Positions 18,499 through 29,255 are shown, numbered from the stretch's first letter. The stretch: 64,000 bases of DNA from Onishia niordana (GCF_004798965.1 NZ_SDSD01000007.1:108564-172563), one strand, 5' to 3'. The notes: generated by a model not told the origin, from the sequence alone. Numbers and translations are program-made.

Positions 18499-20118
18499 TC
18501 ATTGCCAGGCAAGTAGTAGCACACCCAGGCCTGCGGCCACCAGCACCGGCCAGGGCTGCTCACCGGCCCAGCCGAGCAGTGGCTGCCAGGCCAACGCCAC
18601 GCCCACCAGGAGCGCGCCGAGGCGCAGGCGCCGCGCGCCGCGGGCTGAGGCAACGACATGCTGGCGCAGGGTCGAGATCGACTCGCTCTGACGATGGCGC
18701 TGCTTGTGTTCCGCCTCGACCCGGGATAGCGCCTGGTGGGCGAGCACCGGTAGCTCGGGCAGCTGGCGCGACAGCTCGGGCGCCTGGCGCTGAAGCGACT
18801 CCCAGAGTCCGCGGGGACCGGCGCGCTCCTTCATCCAGCGTTCCAGATAGGGCTTGGCGGTGTGCCACAGGTCAAGATCCGGGTAGAGCTGGCGGCCCAG
18901 GCCTTCGATATTCAAAAGGGTCTTCTGCAGCAGCACCAGCTGGGGCTGGACCTCCATGTTGAAGCGTCTGGCGGTCTGGAAGAGCCCCAGCAGCACCTGG
19001 CCGAAGGAGATGTCCTTGAGCGGCTTCTCGAGGATCGGCTCACACACCGAGCGAATCGCCGAGGCGAACTCGTTGGCGCGGGTGCCTTCCCCAACCCAGC
19101 CGGATTCGATATGCAGGGCCGCCACTTCATAGTAGTCCTGATGGAAGAAAGCCAGCAGGTTGCGAGCCAAATAGTCCTGATCCTCTCGGGTCAGGCTGCC
19201 GACGATGCCGCAATCGATGGCGATGTACTGCGGATCATTCGGCTTGCCGTGGGCAACGAAGATGTTGCCCGGGTGCATGTCGGCATGGAAGAAGTTGTCG
19301 CGGAATACCTGGGTGAAGAAGATTTCCACACCGCGTTCGGCGAGCTTCTTGAGATCGGTGCCCTGTGCCACGAGGGCTTCCATGTCGGCGACGGGAATGC
19401 CATGGATGCGTTCTTGGACCATCACGCTGCGCCGGGTCAGTGGCCAGTGGATCGTCGGCACATAGAGCAGCGGCGAGCCCTTGAAGTTGCGCTTGAGCTG
19501 GGAGGTGTTGGCGGCCTCCCGATGCAGGTTTAGCTCGTCGAAGAGCGTGGACTCATAGTCGGCGACCACCTCGCGGGGGCGCAGTCGCCGGGCCTCGGGA
19601 ATCTTTGCCAGCACGCGTGCCACCCCGTAGAGCAGCGCCATGTCCTGGCGCATCACCCGGTCGATACCCGGGCGAATGATCTTGACGACGACCTCCTGGC
19701 CATCGTGCAGCCGAGCGGCGTGTACCTGGGCAATCGAGGCCGAGGCGAGCGGCGTGGTATCGAAGTGCGCAAAGGCCTCGTCGATCGAGCACTCGAGTTC
19801 TTCCTCGACCAGCGCCACCGCCTGATCGCCGGGAAAGGGCGGTACCTGGTCCTGAAGACGCTTGAGCTCGTCGGCGATATCTGGGGGCAGCAGGTCGCGG
19901 CGGGTCGAGAGCATCTGGCCGAATTTGACGAAGATCGGTCCCAGTGCTTCCAGTGCCAGGCGTAGCCGCTCCGCACGCTCGCCACGCGCCGGAATCAGGC
20001 GCAGCGGTGAGAGGGCGAGTAGCATTCGAAGTGGCCAGGGCAGACGCGCCTTGGGTATCAGGGTGTCGAGGCGGTAGCGGGTGACGACCCAGGCGATCCG
20101 TGCCAGGCGCAGGCTCAT
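18499..20118 (-). CDS. ubiB: Ubiquinone biosynthesis ATPase/kinase-like protein UbiB
   Basis: UbiB is an atypical ABC1/ADCK kinase-like protein needed for aerobic ubiquinone synthesis, probably extracting or presenting lipid intermediates. The family KxGQ motif appears as [19 protein letters not shown] (near residue 56), the alanine-rich loop as [15 protein letters not shown] (near residue 120) and the catalytic region as [11 protein letters not shown] (near residue 280). The C-terminal membrane anchors are at about residues 498-538. It overlaps ubiJ by 4 bases. Length 539 residues is typical. Confidence 0.97.
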   Translation of the reverse strand: MSLRLARIAWVVTRYRLDTLIPKARLPWPLRMLLALSPLRLIPARGERAERLRLALEALGPIFVKFGQMLSTRRDLLPPDIADELKRLQDQVPPFPGDQAVALVEEELECSIDEAFAHFDTTPLASASIAQVHAARLHDGQEVVVKIIRPGIDRVMRQDMALLYGVARVLAKIPEARRLRPREVVADYESTLFDELNLHREAANTSQLKRNFKGSPLLYVPTIHWPLTRRSVMVQERIHGIPVADMEALVAQGTDLKKLAERGVEIFFTQVFRDNFFHADMHPGNIFVAHGKPNDPQYIAIDCGIVGSLTREDQDYLARNLLAFFHQDYYEVAALHIESGWVGEGTRANEFASAIRSVCEPILEKPLKDISFGQVLLGLFQTARRFNMEVQPQLVLLQKTLLNIEGLGRQLYPDLDLWHTAKPYLERWMKERAGPRGLWESLQRQAPELSRQLPELPVLAHQALSRVEAEHKQRHRQSESISTLRQHVVASARGARRLRLGALLVGVALAWQPLLGWAGEQPWPVLVAAGLGVLLLAWQ

Positions 20119-20765
20119 GAACGGGGCTCCTCGGAGGCCTCATCAGGCAGGCGTCGCGCCTCGAAGCGTCGCTTGAGACGCTCCAGTCGCGCCTCGAGGC
20201 GGTCACTTGCAATCTCGAGTTCGGTGAGCTGATCGCGCATCACGTTAAGCTGCTGACGTCCGGGCAGCAGGCGCGCTTCCTCGAAGACGTATTCGCCGAT
20301 ATCGGCAGTCAGCTCCTGGCGGGTGCGCAAGCCCCAGCGTGCCAGGCGGCGCAGGCCCTCGGCCAGGCTGTTGGCCGGCATGTCACCGAGCCAGTGAGCG
20401 AGCTCACCCTCCCAGTCGAAGTCGAGATCGAGCAGCAGGTCGCGCGCCTGTTCTAGCACCTGAGCGCGTCCGCGCACTGCGAGGCGACCACGAAACATCA
20501 GGCGTTCGCCGGACTCGCCACCAATCAGTTCGCCCAGTGCCTCGCTGTCGGCCTCGACAATCACGTCGACATCTTCATCGGCGAGGCCTTCTCCCCGGCA
20601 GAGCGACAGGCCGTGGGCGTCGAAGCTCACCAGCAGGGTGTAGGCAGGCCGTTCCAGACGCACCAGCAGGCGTGATCCATCGAGGGCCGCCAGCCGGGCC
20701 GGAGCGGCCGGGTCCCGGGCGAGCAAGGCATTGAGCGTGCGTTCGAAACCAGCGAGTACCATCAT
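20115..20765 (-). CDS. ubiJ: Ubiquinone biosynthesis accessory factor UbiJ (SCP2 domain)
   Basis: UbiJ is the lipid-binding SCP2-domain scaffold of the soluble ubiquinone-synthesis complex. Here 216 residues carry an N-terminal SCP2-like sheet domain (about residues 1-110; [32 protein letters not shown]) and a C-terminal coiled coil ([20 protein letters not shown]). The reading frame continues upstream inside ubiE, but the homologous start is the ATG at 20765 ([15 protein letters not shown]), which overlaps the ubiE stop as TAATG. A second ATG at 20762 is equally possible. Its position between ubiE and ubiB is diagnostic. Confidence 0.93.
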   Translation of the reverse strand: MMVLAGFERTLNALLARDPAAPARLAALDGSRLLVRLERPAYTLLVSFDAHGLSLCRGEGLADEDVDVIVEADSEALGELIGGESGERLMFRGRLAVRGRAQVLEQARDLLLDLDFDWEGELAHWLGDMPANSLAEGLRRLARWGLRTRQELTADIGEYVFEEARLLPGRQQLNVMRDQLTELEIASDRLEARLERLKRRFEARRLPDEASEEPRS

Positions 20766-21511
20766 TAGAGCTTGATGCCCCGGTGCAGGGCCACGATACC
20801 GCCCGTCAGGTTGGTGTACTCGACCCGCTCGAGTCCGGCGGCTTCCATCATGCCCTTGAGGGTCTCCTGGTCCGGGTGCATGCGAATCGACTCGGCCAGG
20901 TAGCGGTAGCTGTCGGCGTCGCCGGCCACCCACTGGCCCATTTTGGGTAGCAGGTGGAAGGAGTAGTCGTCGTAGGCCCTGGACAGCAAGGGGTTGTCGG
21001 GCTTTGAGAATTCCAGCACCAGCAGACGGCCGCCGGGCTTGAGCACCCGCGCCATCGAGCGCAGCGCGGCATCCTTGTCGGTGACGTTGCGCAGGCCGAA
21101 GGCGATGGTGATGCAGTCGAAGCTGTTATCCGGGAAGGGCAGGCACTCGGCGTTGGCCTGCACGTACTCGACGTTGCCACCCACACCATGGTCGAGCAGC
21201 TTGTCACGGCCGACGCGCAGCATGGATTCGTTGATGTCGGCAAGGATGACCTGGCCACGCGGCCCTACCTGGCGCGAGAACTTCAGCGTCAGATCACCAG
21301 TGCCACCGGCGATGTCGAGGACGCGTTGGCCGGATCGTACGCCCGCTCGCTCCAGTGTCAGACGCTTCCAGATCCGATGGACGCCGAACGACATCAGGTC
21401 ATTCATCACGTCATAGCGCGCCGCCACTGAGTGAAAGACGTCGGCGACGCGTGACGCTTTTTCGTCGACCGGGACTTCCTGATAGCCGAAGTGTGTGGTG
21501 CGCTTATCCAT
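20765..21511 (-). CDS. ubiE: Ubiquinone/menaquinone C-methyltransferase
   Basis: UbiE transfers a methyl group from S-adenosylmethionine to the benzoquinol ring. The SAM-binding motif [15 protein letters not shown] is near residue 64. The family signatures [20 protein letters not shown] and [20 protein letters not shown] are near residues 22 and 200. I prefer the ATG at 21511 ([14 protein letters not shown]) because AGGG lies 6 bases upstream. An ATG two codons earlier (21517) abuts it. It is the first gene of a minus-strand run ubiE-ubiJ-ubiB-hisE-tatABC with overlaps or short gaps. Confidence 0.97.
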   Translation of the reverse strand: MDKRTTHFGYQEVPVDEKASRVADVFHSVAARYDVMNDLMSFGVHRIWKRLTLERAGVRSGQRVLDIAGGTGDLTLKFSRQVGPRGQVILADINESMLRVGRDKLLDHGVGGNVEYVQANAECLPFPDNSFDCITIAFGLRNVTDKDAALRSMARVLKPGGRLLVLEFSKPDNPLLSRAYDDYSFHLLPKMGQWVAGDADSYRYLAESIRMHPDQETLKGMMEAAGLERVEYTNLTGGIVALHRGIKL

Positions 21512-21565
21512 GGGCATCCCTATCAGTCAGAGCATCAGACCGTGCAGCAGGGGGTGCAGCACGTG

Positions 21566-21590
21566 AAAAAAGGGCCGGCCCGGGGCCGGC
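21566..21590 (-). terminator. Intrinsic terminator after the DUF971 gene
   Basis: GCCGGCC (21574-21580) pairs with GGCCGGC (21584-21590). On the minus strand the hairpin is followed by CC and six T (A-run 21566-21571). It separates the DUF971 gene from ubiE, so the two have separate transcripts. Confidence 0.8.
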
Positions 21591-21703
21591 GATGGCGCCA
21601 TTGTAGCGTCACCGCGATGGCCTTGTCTTTGTCGTCACGAGCTTGACCCGTTATCGGTAAGTCCGGCGGGGGCTATCCAGGTGCCGGCCAAGCGAGGGTC
21701 GCT

Positions 21704-22087
21704 TCAGAGCTCCTTGAACTGGATGCTCTTGGGTTGCCGGGACTCGCCGGCCGCCTCGAGGCGTGCGAGGTAGTCTGCCCAGTTGATGTCGGCATTGGTC
21801 GCGAGGGCATACAGGTAGTCCCAGCTGAAGAGGCCGCTGTCATGGCCGTCATCGAAAGTAAGCTTCAGGGCGTAGCGGCCTGACGGGGTGATGTTGGCAA
21901 GGCCTACGTCCTTCTTGCCGACCTGCAATACGGCGGTGTCAGGGCCGTGGCCTCGCACCTCGGCAGAGGGCGAGAAAACGCGTAGATACTCGATCGATAG
22001 GCGGTAGGTCGAACCGTCCGGGTAGCTAAGTTCCAGCTCGCGAGCAGACTTGTGATAGTGGACGTTTGAGGGGATCGGGACGCTCAT
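21704..22087 (-). CDS. DUF971 (GBBH-like N-terminal domain) protein
   Basis: This 127-residue protein matches the small DUF971 family, related to the N-terminal domain of gamma-butyrobetaine hydroxylase. The core YHKSARELELSYPDGSTYRL near residue 11 and the hallmark FDDGHDSGLFSWDYLY near residue 78 are clear. The family fold is small and mostly beta, and its role in bacteria is not settled, with links proposed to iron-sulfur or metal handling. No cysteine pair is visible. It sits between hslU and ubiE, a neighbourhood also seen in Pseudomonas. GGAGG before the ATG supports the start. Confidence 0.85.
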   Translation of the reverse strand: MSVPIPSNVHYHKSARELELSYPDGSTYRLSIEYLRVFSPSAEVRGHGPDTAVLQVGKKDVGLANITPSGRYALKLTFDDGHDSGLFSWDYLYALATNADINWADYLARLEAAGESRQPKSIQFKEL

Positions 22088-22165
22088 GGCGGCCTCCTGC
22101 AGGGATACAGAGAACTAGCTGGCCGTGGCCCGCCGCAAGGGCGTGGCGACGGCCAGCGTGCCAGA

Positions 22166-23488
22166 TCAGAGGATGTAGCGCGACAGGTCTTCGTCCATGG
22201 CCAGTTCACCGAGCTGGGAATCGACGTAGGCGGCGTCGATGGTCAGCGGACTGTCCATGTCGCCACCCTTGAAGGAGGCATCCTCGAGCAGGCGCTCCAT
22301 CACGGTGTGCAGGCGGCGCGCCCCGATGTTCTCGGTGCCCTCGTTGACCTTCCAGGCGATCTCGGCGATGCGCGTGATGCCCTCTTCGGTGAAGGTGATC
22401 TCGAGCCCTTCGGTGGCCATCAGCGCATGATACTGCTTGGTCAGAGCGGCAGACGGCTCGGTGAGGATGCGCTTGAAGTCGTCAGGCGAGAGTGCATTGA
22501 GCTCGACCCGGATCGGCAGACGGCCCTGAAGCTCCGGAATCAGGTCCGACGGCTTGGCCAAGTGGAAGGCACCCGAGGCAATGAACAGGATGTGGTCGGT
22601 CTTGACCATGCCGTGCTTGGTCGAGACCGTCGAGCCCTCGATCAATGGCAGCAAATCGCGCTGCACGCCCTCGCGGGACACTTCCCCACCACTGCTCTGC
22701 TGGCCCTTGACGACCTTGTCGATCTCGTCCAAGAAGACGATGCCGTGCTGTTCCACTGCTTCGATGGCGCGGCTCTTGATGTCTTCCTCGTTGACCAGTT
22801 TGGCGGCTTCCTCGTCGCGCAGCAGCTTCCAGGCATCCTTGACGGCGACCCGCTGGGTCTCGGTCTTCTGTTTGCCCATGCTGGAGAACATGTTCTGCAG
22901 CTGGCTGGCCATTTCTTCCATGCCCGGCGGGGTGTTGAAGTCCATGCCGCCGCTCTGGGGCGTGATCTCGATGTCGATTTCCTTGTCATCGAGCTGGCCT
23001 TCGCGCAGCTTCTTGCGGAACACCTGGCGGGTCGAGGAGTCGTCCCGACCGCTGTCGTATTCACTGCCCCGCGGACGCGGCAGCAGCGCGTCGAGGATGC
23101 GTTCCTCGGCGGCATCGTCGGCCTTGTGGCTAACTTCTTCCTTGGCGTGCTCGCGGACCATCTTGATCGCCGCTTCTGTCAGATCACGCACGATCGACTC
23201 GACGTCGCGGCCCACATAGCCGACCTCGGTGAACTTGGTGGCCTCGACCTTGAGGAAGGGGGCGCGCGCCAGCTTGGCCAGGCGACGGGCGATCTCGGTC
23301 TTGCCCACGCCGGTCGGCCCGATCATCAGGATGTTCTTGGGCGTGACCTCATGGCGCAGCTCGTCGTTGAGCTGCATGCGGCGCCAGCGGTTGCGCAGCG
23401 CCACGGCCACGGCACGCTTGGCGTCCTGCTGGCCGATGATGAACTGGTCGAGGGCGTGAACGATCTCGCGGGGGGTCATCTGGGTCAT
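22166..23488 (-). CDS. hslU: ATP-dependent protease ATPase subunit HslU
   Basis: HslU is the AAA+ unfoldase that feeds substrates to the HslV peptidase. Walker A ([20 protein letters not shown]) is near residue 55. The sensor/pore motif [16 protein letters not shown] is near residue 87. A variable intermediate I domain (about residues 110-240) precedes the Walker B region ([10 protein letters not shown] near residue 252). The C-terminal SRYIL tail inserts into HslV. The 440-residue length is normal. The gap to hslV is 3 bases, with its ribosome site (GGAAGAG) inside the hslV end. Confidence 0.98.
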   Translation of the reverse strand: MTQMTPREIVHALDQFIIGQQDAKRAVAVALRNRWRRMQLNDELRHEVTPKNILMIGPTGVGKTEIARRLAKLARAPFLKVEATKFTEVGYVGRDVESIVRDLTEAAIKMVREHAKEEVSHKADDAAEERILDALLPRPRGSEYDSGRDDSSTRQVFRKKLREGQLDDKEIDIEITPQSGGMDFNTPPGMEEMASQLQNMFSSMGKQKTETQRVAVKDAWKLLRDEEAAKLVNEEDIKSRAIEAVEQHGIVFLDEIDKVVKGQQSSGGEVSREGVQRDLLPLIEGSTVSTKHGMVKTDHILFIASGAFHLAKPSDLIPELQGRLPIRVELNALSPDDFKRILTEPSAALTKQYHALMATEGLEITFTEEGITRIAEIAWKVNEGTENIGARRLHTVMERLLEDASFKGGDMDSPLTIDAAYVDSQLGELAMDEDLSRYIL

Positions 23489-23491
23489 GGC

Positions 23492-24010
23492 TCAGAGCTC
23501 TTCCAGCGTGATGTGGTGATTGGTGAAGACGCAGATGTCGCCGGCGATCTCCAGGGACTTCTCGGTGATGTCACGGGCCGACAGCTCGGTGTTCTCGAGC
23601 AGTGCACGCGCCGAGGACAAGGCATAGTTGCCGCCCGAGCCGATGGCGATGATGCCACGTTCGGGCTCCACGACGTCGCCGTTGCCGGTGATGATCAGCG
23701 AGGCATTCTTGTCGGCCACTGCCAGCAGCGCTTCGAGCCGGCGCAGGGCACGGTCGGTGCGCCATTCCTTGGCGAGTTCCACGGCGGCCTTGGTCAGGTG
23801 GCCCTGGTATTTCTCCAGCTGGGCTTCAAAGCGCTCGAACAGGGTGAAGGCGTCGGCGGTGCCGCCCGCGAAACCGGCCAGTACCTGGCCGCGATAGAGG
23901 CGACGCACCTTGCTGGCGTTGCCTTTCATGACGGTGTTGCCCAGTGAGACCTGGCCATCACCGGCCAGGGCGACATGGTCGCCGCGGCGCACGGATACGA
24001 TCGTGGTCAT
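23492..24010 (-). CDS. hslV: ATP-dependent protease peptidase subunit HslV
   Basis: HslV is the proteasome-like threonine peptidase of the HslUV complex. The mature protein should begin at Thr2 ([20 protein letters not shown]), the catalytic nucleophile after removal of Met. The conserved core [20 protein letters not shown] is near residue 33 and [14 protein letters not shown] near residue 122. Length 172 residues fits. As in E. coli, hslV precedes hslU. A possible heat-shock promoter lies about 130 bases upstream. Confidence 0.98.
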   Translation of the reverse strand: MTTIVSVRRGDHVALAGDGQVSLGNTVMKGNASKVRRLYRGQVLAGFAGGTADAFTLFERFEAQLEKYQGHLTKAAVELAKEWRTDRALRRLEALLAVADKNASLIITGNGDVVEPERGIIAIGSGGNYALSSARALLENTELSARDITEKSLEIAGDICVFTNHHITLEEL

Positions 24011-24131
24011 GGAGATGAACTCCGTAATGGGAGTAATGACACTCCCGGTGACTTGGGCGTCCGGGATGCGGTAAGCGGTCGGACGGACGCCATGAAAGCT
24101 GTCGTTGGTAACGTGAAGGAAAGGTGTGGGC

Positions 24132-24159
24132 GGGGGGGGATGAATTCAACCTTCGCAAG
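24132..24159 (-). promoter_or_regulatory. Possible heat-shock (sigma-32-like) promoter for hslVU
   Basis: On the minus strand CTTGCGA (24159-24153) is followed after 13 bases by eight C (24139-24132). This resembles the sigma-32 pattern CTTGAAA, 13-15 bases, CCCCATNT, but the AT part of the -10 is missing. It is offered because hslVU is a typical heat-shock operon. Confidence 0.3.
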
Positions 24160-24221
24160 GCGGCAGCAGGCGTTGACCCGCCACCGCCGTCACGATGGCG
24201 GTGGCTTCCCGGCGCAAAAGA

Positions 24222-24923
24222 TCAGTTCTGAAGACGGATGGTCAGCGGTTCGATGCCCTGAGTGATCATCAAGTCCTGAGCACGGTTGAGTTCCCGAGGG
24301 TCTCCATAGGGGCCCACCTGGACACGGTGCCAGGTGGCGCCGTCACCGGTCTGGACCTTGCTGATGTTGGCCATCAGCCCGAAGTCGCTCAGTCGCCCGG
24401 CCAGCCGCTGAGCATCAGCCGGTTCACGAAACGAGGCCGCCTGCAGAATGTAGCGCTCGTCGTCGGCGATTTCGGTGGGTTGGCGATTCTCGGCCGGCTG
24501 CGACTGCTGGCGGGCGATCTGCTCGGCGATCGGGTCCTTGGCAGGCGCGGCGGCTTCGCCCTGTGATTGACCACTGGGTGCGATGACCTCGGACTCCGGC
24601 AGCAGCGTGTAGAACTCGAAGGTTGGCATGCGTTGCTCGCTTTCCCCGGATGCCTCGCTACCCGAGTCGCGTTCTTGCTGGTCAGCCGATGAGGCGGACT
24701 GTTCGGTCGCCGGGCGGCTGAATACCTTGGCAAGCGGCGCCGGTGCAGAGTCCTGCAGATACTGGGAGAGGAAGAAGCCGGCCACCAGGCCACCGAGCCC
24801 CCATAGCCAGCCGGGCACGCGAGGAGCGGGGCGCTTGGCCGGGGCGGCGCGCTTGCGGGTCGTGGCACCCTTGCGATTGGCAGCGGGCTTTGCGTCGGTC
24901 TTGGCGGCTTGGCGTGCGGCCAT
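24222..24923 (-). CDS. SPOR-domain cell-division-type membrane protein (FtsN-like)
   Basis: This 233-residue protein has a basic Lys/Arg/Ala-rich cytoplasmic N-terminus (about 1-36), one membrane helix (WLWGLGGLVAGFFLSQYL), a long polar periplasmic linker and a C-terminal SPOR domain (about 155-231; RYILQAASFREPADAQRLA). SPOR domains bind denuded peptidoglycan at division sites, so this is a divisome-type protein, and FtsN is the best-known member with this layout. It lies 3 bases after argS, as SPOR genes commonly do next to argS and hslV. I leave the symbol blank because several SPOR proteins share the architecture. Confidence 0.88.
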   Translation of the reverse strand: MAARQAAKTDAKPAANRKGATTRKRAAPAKRPAPRVPGWLWGLGGLVAGFFLSQYLQDSAPAPLAKVFSRPATEQSASSADQQERDSGSEASGESEQRMPTFEFYTLLPESEVIAPSGQSQGEAAAPAKDPIAEQIARQQSQPAENRQPTEIADDERYILQAASFREPADAQRLAGRLSDFGLMANISKVQTGDGATWHRVQVGPYGDPRELNRAQDLMITQGIEPLTIRLQN

Positions 24924-24926
24924 GGC

Positions 24927-26612
24927 TTACATCTCCTCGGGTGCGCTGACGCCCAGCAGGTCGAGACCGTTGCGGATTACCTGGCGGGTCGCGATGCCCA
25001 ACGCCAGGCGCGCGTTGCGCTGGGCATCGTCGTCGACCATTACCTTCACGGCGTTGTAGCAGGTGTGAAAGTCGCCGGCCAAGTCCTGAAGGTACTGGGC
25101 AACCTGCTGTGGCTCGCGGTTGCCGGCGGCGATACGTACTACCTCCGGGTAGCGGGCCAGGCGATTCATTAGCGCCTTCTCCTGATCCGCTTCAAGCAGG
25201 GCCAGGCTGTCGAGCGCCAGGTCATGCTGGAAGTCGCGGTCGTCGGCGGCGGCCTTGCGCAGCACGCTGCATACCCGGGCGTGAGCATACTGGATGTAAT
25301 AGACCGGGTTGTCATTGGACTGCGAACGGGCCAGGTCGATATCGAAGGTCAGCTGGGAGTCGGCGCGCCGCGCGGCCAGGAAGTAGCGGGTGGCGTCGCG
25401 GCCAACTTCTTCGATCAGGTCGCGCAGGGTCACATAGCTGCCGGCCCGCTTGGAGAGCTTGACCTCGACGCCCGAGCGGGTCACCAGCACCATCTGGTGC
25501 AGCACGTAGTCCGGCCAGCCTTGGGGAATGCCGGTCTCGAGGGCCTGCAGACCGGCGCGTACCCGGGTCACCGTGGAGTGGTGGTCGGCGCCTTGCTCGT
25601 TGATCACCTGGGTGAAGCCGCGCTGCCACTTGTCGAGGTGGTAGGCGACGTCAGGCAGGAAGTAGGTGTAGCCGCCGTCCTGCTTGCGCATTACCCGGTC
25701 CTTGTCATCACCGAAGTCGGTGGTGCGCAGCCACAGGGCGTTGTCTTGCTCATAGGTGTGACCGCCCTCGATCAGCGTCTTGACGGTGGCCTCGACCTTA
25801 GCGTCCTCATACAGCGAGGATTCCAGGAAGTAGACGTCGAAGGCGACGCCGAAGGCCTTGAGGTCCAGGTCCTGCTCGCGGCGCAGATAGGCCACCGCGA
25901 AGTCGCGGATGGCATCGAGATCGTCCGGATCGGCGGCGCCGGTGACGTGGCGATCATCGGCATGCACGATGTCGCCGGCCAGGTAGCTCTGGGCGACGTC
26001 GCGAATGTAGTCGCCGCGGTAGCCGTCTTCCGGCCAGTTCGGATCATCCGGGGTCAGCCCCTTGGCGCGAGACTGCACCGAGCGGGCCAGGTTGCTGATC
26101 TGGGCGCCGGCATCGTTGTAGTAAAACTCGCGGGTGACATCGAAACCCGTCGCTTCCAGCAGGCGGCAGAGGCTGTCGCCGATGGCGGCGCCACGGCCAT
26201 GGCCGACGTGCAGCGGGCCAGTCGGGTTGGCGGAGACGAACTCGACCTGCACCTTTTCGCCCTGGCCATCCAGGCTGCGGCCATAGGTGTCGCCGGTCTC
26301 GAGGATGGTTGTCACCACCTGCGCGAGGGCGTCGGTGGCGGCGAAAAAGTTGATGAAGCCGGGGCCGGCGATCTCGATCTTGCTGATCGCAGGCGAGCTC
26401 GGTAGCGCCGCGACCAGCGCATCAGCAAGCTCACGGGGTTTCTTGCCCGCGGGCTTGGCCAGCGCAAGCGCCAGGTTAGTGGCGAAGTCGCCGTGCGCCT
26501 TGTCCTTGGTGGGGTCGACCTTGATGGTTGGGGCGAGGTCCTGGGGCAGTTCGCCCTGCTGCTGAAGGGCGCTCAGCGCCTCTTCGAGCAGTGCAATGAT
26601 GGTGTCTTTCAT
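24927..26612 (-). CDS. argS: Arginyl-tRNA synthetase
   Basis: ArgS charges tRNA-Arg. The class I HIGH signature appears as [14 protein letters not shown] near residue 130 and the KMSKS-like loop as [15 protein letters not shown] near residue 375. The N-terminal Add1 domain (residues 1-90) recognises the tRNA D-loop, and the C-terminal helical domain contains [10 protein letters not shown] near residue 525. Length 561 residues is normal. Two identical tRNA-Arg genes occur near the end of this window. It is followed closely by the SPOR gene. Confidence 0.97.
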   Translation of the reverse strand: MKDTIIALLEEALSALQQQGELPQDLAPTIKVDPTKDKAHGDFATNLALALAKPAGKKPRELADALVAALPSSPAISKIEIAGPGFINFFAATDALAQVVTTILETGDTYGRSLDGQGEKVQVEFVSANPTGPLHVGHGRGAAIGDSLCRLLEATGFDVTREFYYNDAGAQISNLARSVQSRAKGLTPDDPNWPEDGYRGDYIRDVAQSYLAGDIVHADDRHVTGAADPDDLDAIRDFAVAYLRREQDLDLKAFGVAFDVYFLESSLYEDAKVEATVKTLIEGGHTYEQDNALWLRTTDFGDDKDRVMRKQDGGYTYFLPDVAYHLDKWQRGFTQVINEQGADHHSTVTRVRAGLQALETGIPQGWPDYVLHQMVLVTRSGVEVKLSKRAGSYVTLRDLIEEVGRDATRYFLAARRADSQLTFDIDLARSQSNDNPVYYIQYAHARVCSVLRKAAADDRDFQHDLALDSLALLEADQEKALMNRLARYPEVVRIAAGNREPQQVAQYLQDLAGDFHTCYNAVKVMVDDDAQRNARLALGIATRQVIRNGLDLLGVSAPEEM

Positions 26613-26791
26613 GAAAGCTCTGATGTCCTGTGGCCTGGCCCGGCAGGCGTGAATGACGGCGATGAGGCGCGCCGCCGGCCGGCGTGAAAGCGTCGCTCTA
26701 CCTAACGTGATGGCGCATTATCGGCCATGGCGGCCCGGCTTTAAACCCTGGCGATGCGCCCCGCCATAAAGGCCCGCATCGCATAGAGGGC

Positions 26792-29041
26792 TCAGGCCAG
26801 GGTCTGGGGGTCGATGTCCAGCGACCAGCGTACCCGGCGCGCATCGCGACAGGCCTCGAGCCAGGCGATCAGCCAGGCGCTGGCCTCGTGCAGCTGGCTG
26901 CGCTGAGCCGCGGAGAGCAACAGCTGTACATGATAGCGGTTCTGACGACGCTCCATGGGCGCCGGCACCGGGCCCAGGCAGGTGACAGCATGGCCTTGGG
27001 CTGTCAGCCATTCGCGAAGTGCAGCGCCGGCTTCCTTGGCAAGCCCCATGGCGTCGGCCTCACGGGTGCTTTCGAAGCGTGCCAGGGCGAGGAAGCGGAA
27101 GGGCGGCAGGGCCGCGCCGCGACGCTCCTCGAGCAGGGCCTCGGCCAGGGCGTCGTAGCCGCGCTCGGCGAGCAGGCGTAGATGGGGGTCATCGCTGTGC
27201 AGGGTTTGCACCAGCACGCGACCCGGGTGGGCGGCTCGACCGGCGCGGCCCGCCACTTGGGTCAGTAGCTGTGCCGAGTGTTCAAGGGCGCGAAAGTCGC
27301 TGGCATAGAGGCCGGCATCGGCATTGACGACCACCACCAGGGTGACGTGGGGCAGGTGGTGGCCCTTGGCGAGCATCTGGGTGCCCACCAGCAGGCTCGG
27401 TTCGCCGCGCTTGATCTCGGCGAGCACCTCGCCGAAGGCGTCCTTGCGCCGCGTGCTGTCGCGGTCGATGCGATGTACCGGCACCTCCGGGAAGAGCGCG
27501 GCCAGGCTCTCCTCGGCCCGTTCGGTGCCGGCGCCTAGCGGGCGCAGGTCACCGCTTGCGCACTCCGGGCAGGCGTGGGGCAGCGGTTGCTGTCGCTCGC
27601 AGTGATGGCAGGCCAGTAGCGAGGGTTGGCGATGCAGGGTCATGCGGGCATCGCAGGAATCGCATTCGGCGAGCCAGCCACAGCTGTGGCAAGCCAGTGT
27701 GGGAGCGAAGCCACGACGGTTGATGAACACCAGTACCTGATGGCCGGCATTGAGGGTCTGGCGGATGGCGTCGATCGCCGCGGGGATCAGACCGCCTTGG
27801 CGGGGCCGTCCGCGCAGGTCGATCAGTTCGAGCCTGGCCGGTGGGTGACGACTGGCTCGCTGGGTCAGGCGCAGATGGGCGTAGCGACCGCTCTTGGCCT
27901 GGGCCAGGCTCTCGAGTGCCGGGGTGGCACTGCCTAACACCACCGGAATGCCATGATAGTGAGCACGCGCCACGGCCAGGTCGCGGGCGTGGTAGCGCAG
28001 CCCTTCCTGCTGTTTGAGCGAGCCGTCGTGTTCCTCGTCGACGATGATTACCCCGGCGCTGGCCAGGGGCGTGAAAATGGCGGAGCGCGTGCCGATGACG
28101 ATCGGGGCGCGTCCGCTCATGGCGGCAAGCCAGGCATCCAGGCGTTCATGATCGGTGAGGCCTGAGTGCAGGGCGACCACCGGAACCCTGAAGCGGCGAC
28201 GAAAGCGCTCGAGTGTCTGGGGGGTGAGGCCGATCTCGGGCACGAGGATCAGGGCCTGGCGGCCACGCTGGATGACCGCCTCGATCAGTTGTAGATAAAC
28301 CTCGGTCTTGCCGCTGCCGGTGACGCCATGTAGCAGGCAGGGGTGAAAGCGCTCGAGGCCTTCATGCAGTGTCGATAGGGCGGCGGCCTGTTCGCGGTTG
28401 AGTGTGAGTGCCGGCTCGGCCAGTAGCGTCGCTGGGCGCGGTGGCTCGCTTGCCACGCGTGGTTCTTCCAGGCATTCGACAAGCCCCTTGTCATGCAGGG
28501 CCTGTAGCTGGGCACGACTGAACTGCTGAGCGGTAACAGCGGCGGTGGGCAAGCCGCGGGGGTGTTGGCGCAGGAGCTCCAGCAACTCGGCCTGGCGGCG
28601 TGCGCGACCCAGGTCGGCGGCCTGGCTCATTTGGCCTCGTTCGTTGAGCCGCCAGCGCTCCAGGGTGCGGGCTTCAAGCGGCCGTCCCTGGCGCAGCAGC
28701 ACGGGCAGTGCCTGGTGCAGGGTGTCGCCGAGGGGGTGCTGGTAGTAGCGGGCCGTGAAGCGGGTGAGCCACAGCCAGTCGTCCGGAAGCGGACTGGCAT
28801 CCAGGCAGGCTTCGATGGGCTTGAGACGCTCGAGCGCCATCTCGCTGCTGTCGCGGCATTCGATGATGATACCCACGACCGAGCGCCGGCCCAGCGCGAC
28901 CTGGACGCGCAGACCGGGCCGCCAGCCACCAGGCGGTGTCTCCGGGCCGGGTAAATAGTCGAACAGACGGCGCATGGGCGTGGGGACGGCAATACCCAGC
29001 ACGCGAGGCGTTGAGGGTAGCGGCGAAGCACTGTCGGACAA
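26792..29041 (-). CDS. priA: Primosomal replication restart helicase PriA
   Basis: PriA recognises stalled forks and reloads DnaB. After the N-terminal DNA-binding domains come Walker A (LLHGVTGSGKTEVYLQLIEA near residue 238), the DEAH-type motif IIVDEEHDGSLKQQEGLRYH near residue 335, and eight zinc-binding cysteines between residues 455 and 505 (CHSCGWLAECDSC, then CHHCERQ and CPECASGD). The helicase C-terminal motif HVTLVVVVNADAGLYASDFR follows near residue 573. Length 749 residues is typical. The start region overlaps the promoter of the divergent rpmE gene. Confidence 0.97.
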   Translation of the reverse strand: MSDSASPLPSTPRVLGIAVPTPMRRLFDYLPGPETPPGGWRPGLRVQVALGRRSVVGIIIECRDSSEMALERLKPIEACLDASPLPDDWLWLTRFTARYYQHPLGDTLHQALPVLLRQGRPLEARTLERWRLNERGQMSQAADLGRARRQAELLELLRQHPRGLPTAAVTAQQFSRAQLQALHDKGLVECLEEPRVASEPPRPATLLAEPALTLNREQAAALSTLHEGLERFHPCLLHGVTGSGKTEVYLQLIEAVIQRGRQALILVPEIGLTPQTLERFRRRFRVPVVALHSGLTDHERLDAWLAAMSGRAPIVIGTRSAIFTPLASAGVIIVDEEHDGSLKQQEGLRYHARDLAVARAHYHGIPVVLGSATPALESLAQAKSGRYAHLRLTQRASRHPPARLELIDLRGRPRQGGLIPAAIDAIRQTLNAGHQVLVFINRRGFAPTLACHSCGWLAECDSCDARMTLHRQPSLLACHHCERQQPLPHACPECASGDLRPLGAGTERAEESLAALFPEVPVHRIDRDSTRRKDAFGEVLAEIKRGEPSLLVGTQMLAKGHHLPHVTLVVVVNADAGLYASDFRALEHSAQLLTQVAGRAGRAAHPGRVLVQTLHSDDPHLRLLAERGYDALAEALLEERRGAALPPFRFLALARFESTREADAMGLAKEAGAALREWLTAQGHAVTCLGPVPAPMERRQNRYHVQLLLSAAQRSQLHEASAWLIAWLEACRDARRVRWSLDIDPQTLA

Positions 29042-29070
29042 TTGGCCTCCAAGATCGGGTCTGCTATAAT
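29042..29070 (+). promoter_or_regulatory. rpmE promoter
   Basis: TTGGCC (29042-29047), a 17-base spacer and a perfect TATAAT (29065-29070) form a strong sigma-70 promoter. The predicted transcript begins near 29077, leaving a leader of about 180 bases before rpmE. The -35 starts immediately next to the first base of priA on the other strand. Confidence 0.8.
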
Positions 29071-29255
29071 GCCGGCCCTCCGCGGCCTCACTCGCGTTGG
29101 CGGGCTACCCTCTGTTGTGGGGTTTCCAGCGCATCCAAGTGAGTCGTCGGATTCCGGTTCGTTGGCGTGGCCATGTTGGCTGCGGGCGATCATAACCCGT
29201 ATGCGGTGCCTGGCAGTCGATCAGGTGGCGGCATACCGCTTAATGAGGCTTCAAG

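Noticed and set aside
22307..23947. A 546-codon plus-strand frame opposite hslU and hslV
   Set aside because: It is a shadow of the GC-rich codon pattern of two certain genes on the other strand. Similar long frames opposite ubiD, pyrG, argS, recA and gltD are rejected for the same reason.
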